Shown: in pieces, positions 26,250 to 38,800 of the stretch
Numbering within the stretch: the stretch's first letter is position 1
Layout: the number at the start of each line of letters is the position of its first letter
Assembly (NCBI RefSeq): GCF_023343835.1
Contig: NC_064435.1
Span: 42,560,103 to 42,624,102, forward strand
From: Lagopus muta
Taxonomy: Eukaryota > Chordata > Aves > Galliformes > Phasianidae
Direction: 5' to 3'
DNA: 64,000 nt
The notes under the pieces: generated by a model
The model's database searches: none
Told to the model about the DNA's origin: nothing
What the model saw: the letters and a program-made list of their open reading frames with translations, nothing else
Program-made: the position numbers and the translations under genes

Positions 26250-26860
26250 TTCTGTGCTCCTGTGGCCTCCAGCCACTCCGAGCCGCTCCCCGCCGCCGCA
26301 GCCCGCCTCAAAAGGGGAAGCCAGCTAGCGAACGGCACGGCCTCGCCCTCTCAGCACGGCCCCGCAGGGCTGGCGGCCCCGCGGGCGGAGGCGGCGCCTA
26401 CCCCGTGACATCGGGGCGGCCGCGGCGCTGAGGTCCCAGCCCGGCCCGGCCCTTCGTGCCTCCCGCCCGTCATGGCGGTGCCGGGACAGGGCGCGGAGGG
26501 GAGGTCGGCGCTGCTTCTGAAAGTCGTGATGGCCGGGGAGTCCTTTGTGGGGAAAACCTCCATCGTGCGGAGGTACACGGAGCCCAACGCGGCTGCCGCC
26601 TTCTCCTCCTCCTCCTACCTGCCCACGATCGGTGAGTGCCGGCTCCCCGCGGGCCGGCCCTGCCCGCGCTCTCCCGCAGCCCTGGCTCCGTCCCTCCCGC
26701 TCCCCTTTCACTCCTTCTCTCCTTAGGCTGTCCGTGCCTGCCCGGCTTTGCTGCAGGTGCCCGGTGCCAGCGTCGTGTGGGTGCCTGGAGCGGTACTGCC
26801 GGGTGGGCTGGCCGGGCTGTGAGGGCGTACGGCAGTGCTCGTGCTTCTGGCTCCAAAAGC
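26250..26860 (+). promoter_or_regulatory. CpG island promoter and 5' UTR of the Rab-like gene
   Basis: Base composition changes abruptly from AT-rich to strongly GC- and CpG-rich, from about 26250 through exon 1 into the start of intron 1. GC boxes (GGGGCGG near 26413) are present and no TATA box is seen at a suitable distance, which suggests a dispersed-start, broadly active promoter. The transcription start cannot be placed from sequence; it should lie upstream of 26472. Several long open frames on both strands here are by-products of GC richness. Confidence 0.75.
26472..26631 (+). CDS. Rab-like GTPase, coding exon 1
   Basis: This exon encodes residues 1-53 and the first base of G54. The start is supported by an in-frame TGA at 26406-26408 with no ATG between, and by a good context (G at -3, G at +4). 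The next in-frame ATG (M20) lies inside the first beta strand and would break the fold. The exon holds a short N-terminal extension (1-12), beta-1 (LLLKVVMAG), the P-loop GESFVGKT and the switch I region ending PTIG. Four GCN codons and four TCC codons (26589-26615) encode AAAA-F-SSSS. The donor is ATCG|GTGAGT. Base composition is very GC-rich, as expected for a CpG-island exon and unlike the AT-rich later exons. Confidence 0.95.
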
Positions 26861-29800
26861 GCTTCGCTCCAGCTCCTGTCACTGTGCTTTTCCTGTGCGG
26901 AGGCAATTGTTTTGTGTTGTGCTGGTGCTCGTGGCTCCAGCTGGAGGCCTGGCTGTGGCACACCGCTGTGCCTGCAGGGAAAACTGCCTCTACTTCAAAG
27001 AGCTCTCGGATTTCAATAAGACTCCCAGTTCCTCTGTCTTTCCTGGCAGAAAGACTCTTGACTTTGTGTTAATGCGTTTTGATGGTGTAAAGTCAAAGAT
27101 CGTTTGCTATAAGTAGCTACATATGTCCCTGCTGAAGCAGAACCACTGTTCAGTTGGAAATGATCATCCCCATTGAATGCAGAGGATGTAGCATTCCCCA
27201 TCCAGCACCCCAGCAGCCCTGAGGTGGCGGCCAGCTTTCCACTGCCCCATCCTTTGTTACCCTCAGAATGGAGAGCTGACCCTCAGCATGCATGATACAG
27301 ACATTTTATGGATTTCTGAGTGGGAAGTCTTCATTTTTTAAGTATATAGAGACTTCCTCACGTCGGGGTTTAAACTGCTTCCCATTCTCCTGAACCTTCT
27401 TACAAAGCATCTTCTGAAACCATCACAAACAAAAGCATAGTGAAATGGGTCCTTAAGCAGGCAGTCTATTATGAACTTTAACATGGACTCTCAAGGAAGA
27501 TCCATGAAAATAAACATCAGCTTTAACAATGCAGTTTGTATTAGAACTTGCATTCCTAGACTTGAGATTATTATTTTGAAACAGATTCTTTTTTACTTTT
27601 AATTCAGACGACCATAGAGTCAAAAACTCTGATGTACTGATGACGCTGAGAATATGTTTGTACTGTTGTAGGTTGAAAGAGTTTAAAGAGTAGCAAAGAT
27701 GAAACTTTTGTGGACCAAACATAACCTCATGTAGTTTTATTACTGTTCCTATTACTGTTCCTATTGAGTGATTTAAAAACTTGTTTAGCATATGGTTATC
27801 TGAAATGGAAATTAATACCTCACGTGTCATATTTGTTACTTGCATGTGATCTGAAATACTGCATCCCTCCTACTTCCATTTTACAAAACACGTTAGAGCT
27901 TGGTCTCTTAAACTCAATGGGACTGTGGATGATGGTTTCCACAATAGTCATGTTGAAGGTAGAAGTTCTGTGCTCTCAAGGACAGACACAGCTGAGAAAA
28001 TGGAAGTTTCAGTCTTTGCAGCACAGCTGTGGTCAGTAATGGTGTAAAGGAAGAAGATGCATTGCAACAGATCAGATTTTTTTTAATCATTGTGTCTTAT
28101 TCCTCTTTGTCGACACTATCAAAATAAATGTTTTCAACTGCATGCCAGTTTCACACAGGCTCAGCCCAGTGAGCCCTATCTGCTGTGCAGCCTATTGAGT
28201 GCTCATATGATGCTTTCCCTCTACCTCTTGTCCAGCTGGAACACTTTTAAGAGTAGCGGAAAGCTTATCCAGGCTGTTCAAACATCTGCATTTCCTGACA
28301 AAATTGTATGTCACCACCACCATCAGCGGCAAAGGGTCACAGCTAAAGAAGCTGAAAGGTTGTCTTGCGGCTGTGAAGAATCCTGTATTGTCATGACTCA
28401 CGGGTTTGTGCTACTAGAAAAAATCTGAGTCTTATTGCAGGAAAAAAAAAATCCAGCTAGGCTCCAGTAGTGAAATTTTCTAAATTATGTATTTTATGAA
28501 AAAAAAATAGTGTCCACAGTAAATTTTCATTGAAAGCCCTTTATGTGACACTTAAACACTCAAGGATGGGTGCCCTTCCTCCTCCTCAATTATGCAGTTT
28601 GGGCAAATTATAAGCAGTTAAAGTTTTCTAATTAAACTTATACGCATCATAAGGCAGATGCATTGCATTGTGAATGGTAGGCTGTAGTAGGCTATAAAGA
28701 ATAAATGTTTTTGTTTAAACAATGGCATTGCATATAACGCCGCAGGGAAAGTTTATGAACAGAAAAAGCCCTTTTGGATATAAGTGAATAGGATTGTAGG
28801 CTCATGATCTCACAGTCTGTAAGGCTTTTATTTTGCTGGACTGTGGTCCCAAAGGCATGTTTTCTGTGGGAAAGTCTGTAGAGGTGTAAATCCTCCCTAA
28901 CCTACTGTAGGGAACCTGCATTAGCAAGGGGTTGGACTTGATGAACCCCTGAGGTCCATTCCAACCCCTAAAATTCTGTGATCTCTGTGAATACCCCAAT
29001 ACTTACTCAGGAAATAGAATTTGTCAGCAAAAATTAATGATATCCTAGTTGTAATCCTTATCTTAATTTTTTTTGTTTATTTTCTGATTGGATTTCTGCA
29101 CTCTTTCTTAGCAAGCTATCTTCTCCCATGAGTTGTTTTTCTTAGCAAAACAGTGATTTTTGGTGTTTGTGACCACTCAGATACTACTCATGTTCAGATA
29201 TTCCTTGATGTGCAGAGGAAAGAAGTGTCTGGTTGAAGTGATGCACCAACATGGTAAGGGTTCAGTGCTGGATAGGAGAATCACAGTTGATACTCGATTC
29301 AGGTAAGGTGGCTCTGGGGCCAGAAAAGTGAGTCCCAGCTGTTTCATGGGCTGAAGTCCACCACCAGTCATGAGCACTCACAGCACATCAGTGGATTTCT
29401 TTTCACCAGCTGCTGTTAGATGATGAGATCATTACAACAGCAACTTAGTTATTAAGTCTCATGCTTGCCAGGAGCTTCCAGCTCTTCCTTTCAGCTCTGC
29501 CCTGGCTATTGCTGTGCAGGACATCTCACCAGGATCTCAGCCTTCTGCCGAATTGCTCAAACTCCCTTTCCATCTGGACAGGAATATTTTTGAGCATTTT
29601 GTATCAGGACTATCTCAGCTGTATCAGGGTGAAAAGTGTGTTGTGGTTTTCGTAGAATCATAGTATCTTTTGAGTTGGAGGCACCTTAAAGGTCATGTAG
29701 TCTAGTTCCCCTGAAATGAACAGGGACACCCACAGCTGTCATGTTGCTCAGTCATGTTGCTCAGAGCCCTGTCCAGCCTGACCTTGAATGTCTCCGAGGA

Positions 29801-32800
29801 TGAGGCATCCACCATTAATTTGGGCAACTTGTTCCAGTGTCTCACCACCCAAACTGTAAAAAACTTCTTCCTTATGTCCGCACTAAATCTCTCCTCTTTT
29901 AGTTTGAAACTGTTACTCCTTGTCCTGTCATCACAGGCTCTGCTAAGGAGTCTGTCCACTTCCCTCTTATAGCCCCCCTTCATATACTGGAGGGCTGCTA
30001 TCGGGTCTCCACAGAGCCTTCTCTTTTCCAGGCTTAACAGCCGCAGATCTCTCAGCCTGTCCTCATAGGAATGATATTCCATCCCTTGCAACATTTGCGT
30101 GGGCCTCCTCTGCACACACTCTAAAAGCTTCCTGTACTGAGGGCTCCACATCTGGATGCAGTACTCCAGGTGAGGCCTCACCAGCACAGAACAGAGGGGC
30201 AGGATCACCTCCCTCACCCTGCTGGCCACGCTTCTTTTGATGCAGCCCAGGATACAGTCGACTTTCTGAGCTGTGAGGGCACACTGCTGGGTCATGTCCA
30301 GCTTACCACCCACCAGTACCTCAAGTCCTTTTTTTCAGGCCTGTGCTCCTTCCTTACATCGCCCAAGTTGTACTAATAGCAGGGGCTGCCACGACCCAGC
30401 TGCAAGACCTTGCACTTCGATTTATTGAACCTCTTTAGGTTCATCAGAGCCCACTGTTTAGTAGGCAGGCTGCACAAAACCTCTTGGAAGAGGACTTCTG
30501 TAGAAGATCAGAGACTGTTTCATAGATATTGAGGGAGGGGATGGGCAATTCACAACTGAATTCCTATATGGCTGACTATTTTAATGCTTCTTAGGCCTTG
30601 CTGTATTTAAAGTGCTTCAGTCCTCATGTGGGCATACATAATATTTTAAGTATAAAGAAAATAAATTAATGTCATGGTTATAAAACTTGGACATAACAAC
30701 TAGAATTTGAGTTTTTACCCAGTGTACCCATTCTTTGTATAATTTGACAGGTTAAGAGAAGCAAGTACAAGCTTGCATTCAAATTACGTTTATCTCAAGA
30801 GCAGTAATCAATGCTAGCATTGTTATGTTGTTCATCTTACATAGTACATGGGCTTAAATGCATCTGAAATCTGTGAGCTGTCTCTTTGGCATTGTATTTC
30901 TCATTTTTCTTTTTTGTCTTTTCAATTTGCTAAGTTTGCATGAAATTTCATATAAAGACATGAACAATTCATGCATGCAGAACGTATCGACTTCTGTTTT
31001 TCACTAACATTCATTGACCTTCTAGGTCAATAAATTTTGAAGTTGACTTAAGAAGTCAATATGCCTTATTTTAATTTAGATTAAGGTTTAGCCTGATTCA
31101 GCACTCTGCTTCCCTTCTTATAAACAAAAAAAAGCTTATATCAATTTATTATTAAAATGTACATCAAATCAGAACTGTTTCCTATAGGGCTGGGGATCCC
31201 TCGCTGGAATATAGTTTTTCTCTGTGTTCCCAATGCATCGTTTGAAATTGACATTCCAGCCTTCCAGTGCTTGCTTGGTCCCTCTCAAGTGCTCTGATAT
31301 CAATTGTAGAAAGCTATGCAGATAATTAAACAAAACTGTGCGAATTTCAGGAGCAAATGTTTTCCATAATGTTCAAATCTCAACTTACACGAGCACACAG
31401 GCAAATCTGGCTTAAACTTCATTTCCAGCTAACATTCTTCATTCCATCAAGGAAGCTTTGTGTGATATTAATTACAGACACCGATTATATAATTTCATCT
31501 TCCCTTGTCATTGAAGCTTCAGTAAAAATTCATCAAATGAAGGACATGATTATCATAATAATTTTAAACTCTTTTACCACATATACCCAAAAATGTTATT
31601 ACCCTTGGAATCTTGTATGAGAGCACATACTTTTCAACATTTTGCACGCAATACATTCAGAAATTAAAAAAAAAAAAAAAAAAAAAAGGAAGGGAAAGTA
31701 TTTTTCATTGCATTTTTATTTTGTTGCCAGCAAAAGCCATTTAGCAGTAACACTGCTTTTTCAGTTTCGGTAGTTGTTTCGAATGGCATCATTATGGGTG
31801 ACAAGCTGTCCTGAAGTTCTGTGGCTGTACTTTGACCTTGTGGATTCTTGACCATGGGGAAGGCTGTGCTACCTGCTATGGCAATGATACCTTACCTTTA
31901 CTTAACGTAGCTGACAGAAATAACCTTCATAAATTGTAGGGGGAAAATCTGAGCAGGGAAACCAGTAAAAAGTATTTCAAAAGTATTTCAAATATTCAGC
32001 AGTAGAGTAATTGGAGAGGAGCATTGTTCCTCTAAGGCAGCAGTGATAGCATGCAGATTCCAGCCTTATTTTGGAGCTGCAACAGCCTACAAATCCAGGA
32101 ATCATTTACCACAACTGGAATAGTAACTGGATAGTAGAGTAGATGAGAACACTACAAATAGTAAGAAGTGTCTTTAAGGAAAGATGTGTAATGTATGTAG
32201 AGACAATGTATGGCACTGTTTTAAAGTGCTAATGCCTGATTTTAGCATTAACACCCTGTATTTGGGATAAAGAGAGATTAAGACTGTAGAGACAGATGTT
32301 GTTGATTTGAATGAATTTCAGTGTATGCTCATCTTTGCATTTAATTAATACAGCTAATTTCTGTTCCTGTTCATGCTACCATAGATTATTTTTTTTAGGA
32401 ATTTGTAAGTAAAAACAGAAGAATGGCACTTTGCATGTAACAGCTTTGTAAGCACTTATTGCTAACTATAGCTGTTCTGTGATGAAACTGGAAAGAACTG
32501 AAATCACCACTGCATTTGCCTAGTATTAATGCGCCCAACCCATAAGGCTGCTGTCCTGCCACATGCCTATTAATGGAATATGTACATGTACACGTAGTGT
32601 CAGAATATCTTTTGCTTTGACAAGCCCATCCATTGCTTTTATTGTAATGTATTGACACACAACCGTTTTCACCACTGAATAATTTTCTTTCTTACTTCCA
32701 TTTTGAATGCGTATGGTTCCTTATTCTTTGTTTGATATGATTCCTTTTCATTTTCTGTCTCAAACTGCACGATAACTAGAGTTGAGAAACATTCTTCAAA

Positions 32801-35800
32801 TGGAAATCCGTGCTATTATCAGAAATGTTACAGATTTTCTTCTTTCTTCTAGGCATTGATTTTAAAGTGAAGTGTATAACACTGAGTGGTAAAAGAGTGA
32901 AACTTCAAATATGGTAAGTTTTAATCTATGTCACAAATGAAAGCCAACTAATGTACATTACAACTTGAAAAAATCTCATCTGTTTTTAATCGCATGCCTT
33001 TGTAAAGCACAACTATTATGTTGTAGGTCATTTTAAAATTTGAGTTTAGTAAGTTAAAAAGAAAATTGTTACTAGGCCGCTTTAACAAAATTCTACTTTT
33101 GCAGCATGCAAACAATGCAGATCTACAAACCACATTAAGTATTTTTAATTGTATCAGAACACTGTGGAAGTGAGAAAGCAAGAAAATTCTGTATTTCATT
33201 AATGAACAAGTGCATATTCAAAAGACTGCCAAGAGAAAACTATTTTGATGGATCTTTGAGAACCTACACTATTTTTGTTTGTTTGTTTTGAAGCTTTTTG
33301 AAAGGGTATTTAGGAATGCTGACAGCCATGTCTACAGGCATCCCATACAGAAGATTACCTATATTTACAAGTATCTAACATCTTGAGAAGTAAGTGTACA
33401 TGAATTCACCAACCAGTATTAGACCTTAAGTTGCTCCACCTCAGGTTTTGGTACAAAAATCTTGAAGGCTTGTTGGCAGCTTTCTTAAAGCATAATTGCA
33501 GATGGAATCTCTGCATCCTCTTACATTGTGTCTTTTTCCCCAAACTTATCTTCCACCTAAACCGGCTTCCTGTCTGTGTCACAGTTTACAGAATGCTACC
33601 ATTCTACAGTTTGTTCATTGGTATCAAATTTATTTCTTTATTGGGGACTTTTTGTGATTTCTTTCAGGGATACTGCGGGCCAGGAACGATTCCATACACT
33701 CAGTACAAGCTATTTTCGTGGAGCACAAGGCTTTGTTCTTGTATATGACATCACAAATCTGGACAGTTTTCAAGGTGTAACAAGCTGGATGAAAGACATA
33801 CATGAGGTAAATAAATCTAACAGTGGTCGATCTTTTAATGAAGGTAATCAGTGAGTTAATGCAGTTTATGTTTTAAGTGACTGCATGAAATTTATCATTA
33901 TTCCTTGAGCTGTAAGTTCCTAACCACGATTTCTTACTTTTAACTCAGCATATAGTATGATAGTAGGATTACTGTTATGTGAAACTGAAAGACTGCGTAG
34001 ATTATCCAGAACAAGCCCTTACTGATGCAGGAGTGCTTTTTTGAAATAAATTGAAAATAAATCTCTTAATCCAGTTTTGCACATACTGAGTTAAAGTGCT
34101 TTTGTCACCAGCGTGACCGTTCATAACACCAACAAGCCAATCTCCATGAGCTCATCCAAGGATTTTAACTAGCTTCAGTGTCAAAATTAACCAGTGATTT
34201 CCCATTCCTAATTCCATTATTTTTGCATAGTTGCTTCATCCCAAAAAATCAAATTAAACAAATCAAATGAAAGATCTTATTTCCCCTTTCTGGATATTCC
34301 CTTTCAGAGGATGGTTTCAAGGTGGAGAAACTGACAAAAAGGACCGTCGTTTTTTGGTGGCTTAGCTCAGCTACCTGTAGCACTGCAGCCAGGGAAACAT
34401 GGTTTCAGGTGACATAGGAAGTGATTCAACAGTATGTGGCTGCCAGACAAGGTGTTAGTTCCCACCTACTTTGTCCTGGGTCTGAATATTTTCTCCTGCT
34501 CTGCTTCTGGAGCCTGTCAGATCTCCCAGAGCTTCACTGCACCTCTCTAACGTGGTGGAAAATTAACAGCCAAAACGGTTGGGTAGGTTTCCACTGCATT
34601 ACTGGGTTTATGAGGTTCACAGAAAGGTCTGACAGATATTAGACTTGGCATAAGGTAAGCGGGAGGAACAAGAAGGCCAGGAGAATAATGTGTGGGAACA
34701 ATGTGAGGAAGGAACTGAGGAGGGAGGAGCTGACAAGCCTTCAGGCATCAGGTCCTTGAGCTGATCGTAACCCAGTATGCTGAGCCTGTATTACTCAGTC
34801 CCTCTTGATATGTTTGCCATTGGATAGAGACAGGTCCATTTTCTAAGTAATAACATGAAAATTTGTAGTTACTATGATTGTGTATGATTCCAAATAAGAT
34901 AATGCTTGTTGTTGATTAAAATCAAAAAAACATGCAGACAGGTGTTTGGTTTTTTTTAACAATACAACCTCCTCTGTGACTTGGTAGGAGTATGATGTAA
35001 TGATTGGAAGAGCCCATTTCAGAAAGCAGGTTCAGAAAAAAAAACATCAAATTGAATCCTTTTTTCTTGTTACCCATTCAGTATGCAGATGAATTAATGA
35101 ATAACACACAGTCATATATCCAATAATATATACTTAGGATATTAATGCTGTTGGTAAGACATTGCATATACATTACTTCAGTATGAAGAACATTACTATG
35201 GTAATGTAGTGCATCATTATCCCTGACCTTACAGCTATCTTGGAAGTCTTAGTGTCAACAGAGCGTAACTTCAATAATGTGCTACAAAGGAAACCTGATG
35301 ATAAAATATTCTTACTGGCTTGTCTGAATGCACTTCAACCTAAAACACGTGTTTTATCATTTTGTTAAGAAAAGTGCATGCCCTTCTGTCAGGCAAACAA
35401 GTCGTAGAATCATAGAATCACAAGGTTAAAAAGGACCTACAAGATCATCTAGTCCAACTGTCCTCCCATTACCGTTGCTACCACAAGCTTGTGGTACGGT
35501 TTCATGATTAGCTACAATTTAACTCAGCACTCAGCATGATAGTAGCTGAAAGTGTAGATTACCCATGTATATCCCCTGAGATGATATATATACATATGTA
35601 GTATGTATATGTATATACATAGTTATATTCTGAAAGTAATGCCTCCTACTTATTTCCATGGAAATAACAGATAGAAAGAATGCAGTAGCACTATTCAATA
35701 AAGCAAGTATTCAGCTACTGTAGGGGAACTGTTAGGTCATAACCTGAACTGATGATAGAGCACCTGGTGAAAGGGGTGGCTGGCCCAGGAAGCACAGGTG

Positions 35801-38800
35801 CAAACATTTTACCTGCATTTCCCATGTGACCAGAAGGGGGTTTATGGCTCTCCCCTCCCTCCCCCCTTCCTCCTAGGCTCATTTAAGGGCTATGCTCTGA
35901 ATGGAGAACATTTCATGGATAAAGGTTGCTTTTTTTAAGAGTGTTTTACAGCCAGAGATCCTCGTCACTAGCTGAGTGAGTCATTTTTTTTTTCCTTGTG
36001 TATGACTATTTGTATACCTAACAGTACTTTACCTTGTATTGCAGAGAACTTGTCAGAAGCAGTTTTGCTGCTTCGTAAGATAGATAGCTAGCTACAAAAC
36101 ACTGTTTTTTGACAGTTGCCACCACTAGCTCTGCATTTTCAGCAGTGATGAGCAAGATTCTGATGTCATGCTCATAAAAATCTGCGCCAGTGGAGGTGAC
36201 CCACCATCACCACTGCTGAAACACACCACACACCACCTCACTGTGCTCACATCCACTGTTGGCTCTCCAAAAATACTCAGCGTCGGTGAATATCAGTAGG
36301 TGCAATTTTTTCCCCTTGCAGGACTTCAGTGACGCATTATTGCTTCATACACATTTCTGTATCGGTTGCTATTTTGTCAGACTGCTCCTCTTCTGCTGTC
36401 TGTCAGATGGTAACAAAATGTGACAGAATATTGATGGGGAACTTTGATCTCTGATGTCATGGGCCAATATAATAAAATAGGAGGTGTTACTTTTGGAGCA
36501 GCCCACACACGTATCATATGAAATATAGCCCTGACTTCATGCAGTCATTGGAGGGGTCATTTTTGTCCTATCATCTTTAATTACAAAAATGGAATGGTTG
36601 AGTCGCTGGGCTACTACGTGCAAGCATAAACATGCTACAGCTGGGCTATGAGGCTGGGATGGAGGGAAGGATGGGACTGGCCCTTGTGGCCACAGTGCTG
36701 AAGAGGCTTAGATTAAATCAGCATAACTCAATCAGGAAATCATACCTGCATGACCCGTTTTTCTGTTTTTGGTGCTTAAAAGCTTCCATGTAAGAATACT
36801 CAAGTTATTGATACTAGATTTGTTTAATCTTTCTGCCTGAAAGTACTACCTTAGTTTAAAATATTAAAAACATGCAGAAATACTCAATTTAGGCAATTTC
36901 TAGGAATGTAAATTGCATGATTGATTGTACCAATCTCAAAGCTAGCAATTAGTGAATGTTGTAATGAAGCTAGATAATAATAAAAAATTTAATTTAGGCC
37001 AAGTGTGATATCAATTTCTGAAGTGTCTTGGTGAAAATATATGGGACCATTCATTGCAAAAGAAGTGTTTTTAAGCAATAACTGTTAAAACACAGGGCGT
37101 ATCATGAAAATTAATTACTTGCTTCAGGATGGTGATGTTCCCTGCATTTGCTTTGATCTGTAAATGCAAACCAGTATTTCATACCCCAGAAATGACCAAT
37201 ATTAGAGTGGCTGCTGTTACAGCACCCTTAAAAATGTGCAAGGGTTTAAAAAAAAAATAAGTCAAGAAAGGAAACAGAGACCAGTTTTATTAAATGCCAG
37301 ACTGATGAAGTTTACACCTGAACCAATCAAACAGGATTTTTTTAAACGAGTCAGTAATTACACTGCACTTTCTTCTTTTAATTCCATACACAGAGGTTTT
37401 AAATGGAAAAAATTTTAAAAAATCTCTTCAGTGCAAAAGCTGTTGCTATTTTCAACTGTTGGAAAAATCTTAGCAATTCACCATTCCTAGAAAATCCATT
37501 GATTTCTTAAAAACTTGCTAGTTTTTAATGCTTAGTGCTATGAGATTGCCAGTAATGTTCTCATAAGGTAAGGGGGAGGAACTAATTGAAATATGAAGAA
37601 TATATTTTAATTATTTTAAATGTGGAATACAGCTCTTTCCTATTAAAAATGAATTATTAAGGATGTTCAAGACAGAAATACATGGTAGCAGATACCTTAT
37701 TCTACCACTTGTATTCAGCATTAGAAGAAACTAATAGGATTGTTTATAAAAATGCTTACTAGAAAAATACACTTTCAGCTGAGTATCTTAGGACTTCATT
37801 GACAAATCCAATACAGGTTTATTAGATTCATAATGCACTCATTAGGAGCACAATTGCTGTAGGAAAATTATTATAGAGCCTGAAGCTGTTCATTATTCAT
37901 AGGTGATCTCTTATTTATTAAGGTGTCCCTCTTGTCTGTTAGCATGGTTTTTAGCTATTGAATGCAGCTGTTCTGAAAGGCTGATCCTGTTTGGCCATTA
38001 AAAATCAAATGCAATTAACCATGTGCCAAATCAGCTGCAGAAAGCAGTTCTTTCCAACTTGTGTTGAGGAAGCTTACATACTGGCAAAAAAATTTTATGT
38101 GGTAGTGGTCAAATGCAGAAAGAGGCACAAGAGAGGATGTGGATCTCCACCCATGAAGATGCTGAAAACTCAGTTCAGCAAGGCCTTGAGCAACTGTCAT
38201 AACTTTAAAGTTGGCCCTACTTTGAGCACAGAGTTAGACCAGATGACTTCCGTAAGTCCTTGCTAACCTAAATCCTCACATGATTCACACATGGTGTCTT
38301 GATCACCGGAAGCTAACATAGATGAGAGGCTGTAGATGCTTTTCAAATTCATTGGGCTGGTTTTCGTTGTGCTAATATGGCCATGAAGCTGGCATTATGA
38401 TATCCTAATGATTACCACCATGCTGGAAATTTTCTGCAAGCACTTGCTGACGTAATGTACTGCTGTGGAATATATTAGCTTTCTTGTGGTTTCTATAAGA
38501 AGTGACCCGTTAACCAGGGTATTAAATGTTACTGCTTATTTTGCATTGTGCCATTTTCTGCTTCTGTGCAATTCAGTGTAGCTGAGAGTTGGGATCTGTG
38601 ACAGTATTTCTGCATTATGCTTAAATAAAAGCACTACAGCAAAGTGCTTTGCAAATATAAATTAATCTGACTTCAAACTGTTCTGAGTTTTAATTTCTCA
38701 GATGGGAAAGCTTGGTGCGAGAAGGATTGAATTGTTCCAATTCATAGGTGGGTTTTATTGTTAGCACTTTTAGTGGACCTGAAAATTTCTTGTCCTTGTC

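Noticed and set aside
26325..26963. 212-codon open frame on the minus strand over the first Rab exon
   Set aside because: It lies in a CpG island where stops are rare in every frame. Its composition is Arg/Gly/Pro-rich without motifs, and the opposite strand carries a certain exon.
26545..27072. Long + strand open frames over exon 1 and the start of intron 1
   Set aside because: They are out of frame with the P-loop exon and cross its donor site; GC-rich chance frames.
33431..33748. 105-codon + strand frame overlapping exon 3
   Set aside because: It reads exon 3 in the wrong frame; the correct frame gives DTAGQE and joins exons 2 and 4 in phase.
33807..33854. Exon 3 read-through to a stop as an alternative 3' end
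   Set aside because: A strong GTAAAT donor sits at the expected Rab position, and exon 4 continues the fold. The read-through would lack the G4 and G5 boxes.
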